Source: Cytophaga sp051961495 (GTDB lineage: Bacteria > Bacteroidota > Bacteroidia > Cytophagales > Cytophagaceae). Taken from it: a stretch of DNA of 64,000 nt. Below, piece by piece: positions 60,701 through 64,000 of the stretch. Positions within the stretch are counted from its first letter, which is position 1. Every line of letters starts with the position of its first letter. The translations under genes were made by a program, and so were the position numbers. Location: assembly GCF_051961495.1 (NCBI RefSeq), contig NZ_JBQCDF010000135.1, forward strand, positions 1 through 64,000. The letters run 5' to 3'. Below the pieces are notes generated by a model. The model was not told where the DNA came from. It saw only the letters and a program-made list of their open reading frames with translations, and ran no database searches.

Positions 60701-63700
60701 ACAGCAACCTGTAATGCAACGACAGCTGCAGTTAAAGTTAATAGTTACACAGTGCCTAATTTAATTTCCGGAAATAAATTGAATTGTTCCGGCGGTACGT
60801 TGATGTTAAGCAGCAACCTGAGCCCATCTGAATATTCATTCATATGGAAACAGAATGGCACGAAGCTAAACAATAACGGTTCAGACCTGGTATTGAATAA
60901 TATCACAACAGCTGCTGGCGGCAATTATCAATTGACAGTTACCCAGAATACGACCGGTTGCTTTGCTACCTTGCCGGATTATACGGTAAGCGTTAGTAAC
61001 CCTCCTGCCAAACCGGTTGTAAATGCTGCAGCAGTAAACATCTGTTACAATACAGCTGCTGTTTTAAATACACCTGTTGTTAAATCCGGGAAAACATTTA
61101 CCTGGTATGAAAACGGCAGTAAGCTGGCTTTTGCGGATACAGTGATTACTACAGCACTTTTGAAAAATGATGCGAGTTATTCTGTTACTGTAAAAGAAAC
61201 GGCTACAGGCTGCTCCACGCCTTCAGATAACATAGCAATAAAAGTTGCTCCTGCTATAAGCGTTGTAATATCAGGAGATACATCTCTTTGTGAGCAGGTA
61301 TCGTCAGAACTAAAATCAAATCTCGACACCAAAGACTTTACATTCAAATGGTACAAGAATAACCAGCCATATGGCGGTGATGTAGCCAAGCTTACATTCT
61401 CAAACATTGCGAAAGCAGATTCAGGTCAATATCAATTGCAGGTAATAAGCAAAGGAACTACAAACCTGACAGGATGTACGGCTGTTTCGAATATTAAAAC
61501 AATTAAAGTTAAACCAACAGCTGCAACACCTGTTATTACAGGTGTAAGCGAATTCTGTAGTGGTAATTCAATTGTTCTTTCTACAAACCTTACGTCTGAT
61601 TTTGTTTGGAATACTGGTGCTGTTACACCTGTAATAACGGTTACTTCCGGTGGTACATACTCCGTGACATCAACGAATGTGGCCTCAAAATGTATTGTTA
61701 CAGCAACTAAAACGGTTACTCAGAATCCGGTTCCGGATCTGAGCTTTGTACCTACAGGTGATTACTCAAGATGTGGTACCAATAAAATAGCCTTTGATGG
61801 TTTGAATAATTATCCGTTACAGAGCTGGTACGTGAATGGAGTATTTTTCAGCGATAAAAAAGAAATTTATCCAACGAAATCAGGAAAATACACGCTGAAG
61901 GTTACAACAAACAAAGGATGTATAAGCATATCCGATACGATGAATATTGAGTCGCTTGAATGTCCGTGTTATGTAACCAATGTAAATGACAGCGGCGACG
62001 GTTCATTGAGAGAAGCGATAAACTGTTCAAATAACAAACCTGGAAAAGATGTAATAAAATTCTCTATCGTTGGCACAGGTCCATTCACGATTAAACCGAT
62101 TACACAGTTGCCAACATTAACAGACTCAGTTGTAATTGACGGCTTCACGCAATCGGGTGTCAACGTGTTTGATGTGATTATTGATGGCACAAACATCTCT
62201 ACGTTAAACGGTCTTGTAGTTGGAAGTGATCTGGCTAACGTAAAAATTTCAGGACTTAAGTTTTCAAACTTTACGAAAGCAATTGTTTTATCAACGAATA
62301 CGCAGAACATACTTGTTGAACGTTCACAATTTACAAATAACTCAAATACGGCAGTTGAGCTTAATTATGGTTCAACTAAAAATATTGTCCGCAATAACTT
62401 CATTGATAAAGGTGCTGCAGGTATACATTTCGTAACAGGGTCCAAATACAATATCATACAACAGAACACGATCACGAATGCTAAAAATGGTATTGCGCTG
62501 GATGGTGCAAGTTATAATAAACTGCAATCGAATTTAATTTTCACTTCATCCGGTGATGGTATTCTTATTAACTCACAATCGACATTCAACTCGATTGTAG
62601 CCAATACGGTTGGTTCTTCCAATAATAACGGGATTCTGATTGCTCAGAACTGTAATTCAAACTCCCTGGATTCAAATTATATTGGTATTAATGTTTCCGG
62701 AAACGTTGTATCAAATCTTGAGAGCGGAATTTATATTTCTCCAAACACCAGATATACATCAATAACAGCCAATACAATTGGCGCAAATACACTACACGGA
62801 ATTTTTGTAGAAGGTAAAAATAACCTGATCAGGAATAATTATATAGGTACAAATGTCGCAGGTAATGCAAAACCAAATGGTGTGCATGGTATTTATTCAA
62901 CAGCTGATAGTTTAAAAATAACCGGAAATACCATTAAGGCAAACAGTCAATACGGTGTTTATATTAAGGCCTCATCTGCAACGATTCTTGCAAACACTGT
63001 TACGAACAATATCAGTGGTGGTATATATATTGATGGAAGTAAAGACCGGATCTCTAAAAACATCATCACAAATACCAATGCTACAGTTAAAGCCATTAAT
63101 CTACATTTAACGGCAAGTGCAGGTAATGCTGGCAAACTTCCGGCTGTATTTAATAATTACAGAAGAGCAAAATCCGGCGGTATTGTGTTAAGCGGTACAA
63201 CAGCTGCAGGAGACACCGTTGAAATATTCGCCAACAATAACATTGCACAGCAGGCTTTATTGTTTGCCGGTGCAACAACGGCAGATGCAACAGGCTATTG
63301 GGAAATTGAAATTCCACAGGGAGCAGCATTCGATCCGAATCAGAAAAACTTCTATGTAAACACCGCAAGTACTGGTGCGAATAATACTTCAGAATTGTCT
63401 GTACCATTCTTAACAGGTTGTTTCAATTGTGTTTGTTATGTAAAAAATACGAATGATTCCGGTATCGAGTCGTTACGTGCAACGATTGATGAATCTAATT
63501 TAGGAAACTGTCTGACGATCAAGTTTTCGATGACATCTCCTGATACCATCAAACTTCTTAGTGCCGTGAGTCCGTTGCAGGTTCCTGTATCGATTGTAGG
63601 TCCTGTTTCTGCAGGTCCGGATCCAATGATCTTTGTAAAAGGAACCGGAACATTCAATGGTCTTGTTGCTTCTAAAGACGGTGTTTCAATCAGCGATTTA

Positions 63701-64000
63701 GGATTTACAAATTTCAAACAGGCAATTGCACTGAATTCAAATTCGAATGCTATAACTGACGTTACAGTTATAAACAGCACCAGACCAATTACCATTACAG
63801 GTAATAACTCTACAGTTGTTTCAAGTGCCATTAACACAACATGGGGAACGTCTGTCAGTACGTTTAAGGCAGACACATTGGTTTACATCACAGGTAAAGG
63901 CAACCAGGTTGGCGGAACAGACACGGGTAATAAAATTACCAATGGAAATATTGCCGGTGTGCTGGTGAATACAGGTGCTGCAAACAGCATCTTAAACAAT
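54779..64000 (+). CDS. Giant beta-helix / PKD / Ig-like surface protein, 3' end missing
   Basis: An uninterrupted frame of 3074 codons from the ATG at 54779 (MKNLTHRKMRHFISTVILFLA, signal peptide about 1-30) to the right edge. I checked the reading frame at several points along it. Order: right-handed beta-helix (about 30-805, many NCTFENL-, NNSTFKNN-type turns, ending LDLGAYET); a PKD-like domain (about 820-895, TYQWTYGN ... YAQAGTYTITLTASN); many Ig/PKD repeats up to about 2380, including WDFGDGSTATGPAPTYKYQDAG, WNFGDGSPEE, and several YQWYKDG-type Ig domains; a Gly-rich segment CAGGGGGIGGG near 1645; then CYVTNVNDSGDGSLREAI (2396) opening a second beta-helix, and CYVKNTNDSGIESLRATI (2886). 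Likely a cell-surface adhesin. The C-terminal sorting signal lies outside the window. Confidence 0.92.
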   Translation, partial: MKNLTHRKMRHFISTVILFLALIFSNTLLAKVYYVNANYTGSTQNGNSWTTPFKTIEKALTVTVDGDQIWVAKGTYTTPNYKSASGYFINNGITIYGGFAGTETSVFARDLALNKSIIQTSNTSNIFNIKQNKDFIIDGVDLTSFGTALFIQYDTIATAYNIQSGDRFKVTLNNCNIYNGQAPASFYHHVDLKITNSQIYNCQSNFYISEDNSLNDFYAPSTVTFENTIVQGTNTLMYSVNAQLNMINCRFSNFNSTMFPSSSGRDVIFKGCEFKNISSQILTNDNTSVTIDNCTFENLNNGPIFYSSNTNIFNISNTTFKNSTCSQIFILKTLSLDNVTFSNINFNYQGIMANGPLKIKNSTMENVHTLNYYFMDAYSDVELDNVTIQNCVGPLLMENKDTSDVLIKNVIFQNNSQDFNEQKGMFFNLAGNVVIDQSQFLNNEIRRSNLGYSMGLFTVSTSLEVTNSTFKDNVSNNVAGVFYSSANNLQIDNCVFENNVSEYQFGYSTVGTGVLYSTGYNNEDAKISNTKFINNSAYNFGVINWVGRDLIIENCIFQKNKSIATARGYMGGGFNSGVIGTFGIAYPYVGSITTIKKCSFSENESIFDAPVIYASNMSALYVDQSSFNNNKCRDGSGAITTVNVVFKVSNSLFENNQTQNATFGVINNSANNTQYGPYPAEIYNSTFVKNTTTGGPGVLSVSVPTTIANSIFWGNGTNAPIIAGSVTPVISNTSVQGGFSDGTKIYDANPKFIDFIGGNYRLSCQSPLINKGNNALGVSLFDLDGTARIFADTIDLGAYETHIDPALANVIPAPTFIVPSTVCKDEVINLVNTTANLSNYTYQWTYGNDQKSTLINPSYAYAQAGTYTITLTASNFCGQSNSLSKQIIVKTVNTPIIETVSVVCPGTEQTYTTNATCQNILWTVAGGTIQSGQGTTSVRILWGDGTTGNGKITLLATGCGTGACEIPVSVEVPIVPANFTLTGPDKVCQGGFSHYETVVKDKSPASLYTWSVKGGSISSAINKGYNLTDIDITWSTSLTEGTVYLTTYNELLKCGKTDSFKVALRPTFKISGATEVCTNASTVYQTVPSIGTVRWQVAGAGNTINSTTGTATWGNADGVYKLTAGPADPTTACNAQDTFVVHVNAKPVVTAIAGETELAVNSIDVYTGLVNTDINNVDFYWSSPGGTIASAYLNTVTIQRNSFSPDYIALSVATKKGACTSAELQIHVKKLFDYTITGPDTVCITTSATYTANVNPGQTSDYSWILNQQGTPVNGITFNPLFNYTGYQQIELKVHSNGKEFIVRKNVYVKSSPSSITVEGPVVIDPAGLQTAVYTVKNFANSNYIVTVTGGVLQSNISNQLTVKWGGTEPFSIQVQDKFASPACNGVPMTLQVKKAADIGKNIIASAPACLNARVDYSFQPDDLTKNLSWSIDGGGSITSSAQNSVTIEWNQTGTHTLTLTYDRFGTQTIQVPIVVNVLPSPVINPGTICGSNSLNISTTQAYNAYEWYLNDAKTAFSALPTPAVNTEGLYTVKVTDNNGCINSSTRYIKQLPLPKASIFTLDEVVVCTQATAALTNIKLSTFEGQDYVYQWYENNVPVSAPLATPFSLPVQKPLNQEAIYAYKVKVSLESCVQYADVKNVIVKSCAGGGGGIGGGCSDPGVSFTVDQNSLCQPFKFNADPSIAGLSGLGWDFGDGSTATGPAPTYKYQDAGIYNVQLTRGCRYDRQPVKVLARAIFKLDQPGCVGDTLVFNDLSVNIPSNKIISWKWNFGDGSPEETYSGSGDRNGKHKYTTANSYTVTLTVYSQSDNAALPVCAFTTQNTYVITPPPTADYIITAPACVGNTYKFVEKGAYGKYGKAPVKWTFSNGQTSVRDTTLQQFNPGNQNVLLKVTDGLGCSSTKSSTITVTAPAVLGKITVTSKDTLLCNGRKVSLSSPVTAKLAYQWYKDGAAIASATNQTYDVSTPGNYSVAYWVTATCNATTAAVKVNSYTVPNLISGNKLNCSGGTLMLSSNLSPSEYSFIWKQNGTKLNNNGSDLVLNNITTAAGGNYQLTVTQNTTGCFATLPDYTVSVSNPPAKPVVNAAAVNICYNTAAVLNTPVVKSGKTFTWYENGSKLAFADTVITTALLKNDASYSVTVKETATGCSTPSDNIAIKVAPAISVVISGDTSLCEQVSSELKSNLDTKDFTFKWYKNNQPYGGDVAKLTFSNIAKADSGQYQLQVISKGTTNLTGCTAVSNIKTIKVKPTAATPVITGVSEFCSGNSIVLSTNLTSDFVWNTGAVTPVITVTSGGTYSVTSTNVASKCIVTATKTVTQNPVPDLSFVPTGDYSRCGTNKIAFDGLNNYPLQSWYVNGVFFSDKKEIYPTKSGKYTLKVTTNKGCISISDTMNIESLECPCYVTNVNDSGDGSLREAINCSNNKPGKDVIKFSIVGTGPFTIKPITQLPTLTDSVVIDGFTQSGVNVFDVIIDGTNISTLNGLVVGSDLANVKISGLKFSNFTKAIVLSTNTQNILVERSQFTNNSNTAVELNYGSTKNIVRNNFIDKGAAGIHFVTGSKYNIIQQNTITNAKNGIALDGASYNKLQSNLIFTSSGDGILINSQSTFNSIVANTVGSSNNNGILIAQNCNSNSLDSNYIGINVSGNVVSNLESGIYISPNTRYTSITANTIGANTLHGIFVEGKNNLIRNNYIGTNVAGNAKPNGVHGIYSTADSLKITGNTIKANSQYGVYIKASSATILANTVTNNISGGIYIDGSKDRISKNIITNTNATVKAINLHLTASAGNAGKLPAVFNNYRRAKSGGIVLSGTTAAGDTVEIFANNNIAQQALLFAGATTADATGYWEIEIPQGAAFDPNQKNFYVNTASTGANNTSELSVPFLTGCFNCVCYVKNTNDSGIESLRATIDESNLGNCLTIKFSMTSPDTIKLLSAVSPLQVPVSIVGPVSAGPDPMIFVKGTGTFNGLVASKDGVSISDLGFTNFKQAIALNSNSNAITDVTVINSTRPITITGNNSTVVSSAINTTWGTSVSTFKADTLVYITGKGNQVGGTDTGNKITNGNIAGVLVNTGAANSILNN

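Overview
The window looks like chromosomal DNA of a Bacteroidota bacterium of the Cytophagales type, with Cytophaga hutchinsonii or a close relative as the best guess. The basis is a GC content near 40% by eye, very short intergenic gaps, a single-chain class II glycyl-tRNA synthetase, a 7TM-DISM histidine kinase, a Bacteroidota-style degenerate ABC-F protein, DUF6089-like outer-membrane barrels, several classes of short intergenic repeats common in this phylum, and a terminal block of giant secreted Ig/PKD/beta-helix proteins. The species name is inference. I see no rRNA, tRNA, insertion sequence, prophage or CRISPR array.

Layout. 1-11 kb is mostly core metabolism: a truncated polytopic membrane protein at the left edge, ferrochelatase (hemH) divergent from glyS, one AT-rich accessory gene with a possible HEPN domain boxed between hairpins (3847-4851), an Old Yellow Enzyme, and a tight minus-strand run glmM - cysteine desulfurase - secreted thioredoxin-like protein - small membrane protein - dicarboxylate symporter. 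11-18 kb (mazG, small genes, a 50-aa ORF overlapping a nucleotidyltransferase gene, EamA transporter, rluD-like synthase, ACC-deaminase-like enzyme, M20 peptidase) is dense in short dispersed repeats. They sit in nearly every gap, often as inverted pairs around single genes. 18-32 kb carries DsbD, a helical-repeat protein, an HxlR regulator, an outer-membrane barrel, a membrane-anchored GOGAT-like FMN/Fe-S protein, a 7TM-DISM histidine kinase, an OmpH/Skp chaperone, MscS, a 1-Cys peroxiredoxin, and an operon led by a flavoprotein resembling dihydrolipoamide dehydrogenase but lacking both redox cysteines.

32.6-37.3 kb holds an Anbu-type cluster: circularly permuted ATP-grasp, alpha-E protein and the Anbu proteasome-like peptidase, followed by a membrane-anchored coiled-coil protein. 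The transglutaminase-like partner often found with these genes is absent. 37.6-47.6 kb has an asymmetric ABC-F ATPase, a family 2 glycosyltransferase, a ceramidase-like protein, a secreted papain-fold-like protein, a second orphan histidine kinase and mfd.

48.0-64.0 kb is three closely spaced plus-strand genes for very large exported proteins: 1545 aa of unrecognised fold with an Ig-like Big_5 module, 688 aa of fibronectin III-like modules, and a protein of at least 3074 aa built from a beta-helix, PKD/Ig-like repeats and a second beta-helix, running off the right edge. This locus is the strongest candidate for an undescribed surface system. The Anbu cluster without its transglutaminase and the HEPN-like gene are the next most interesting.
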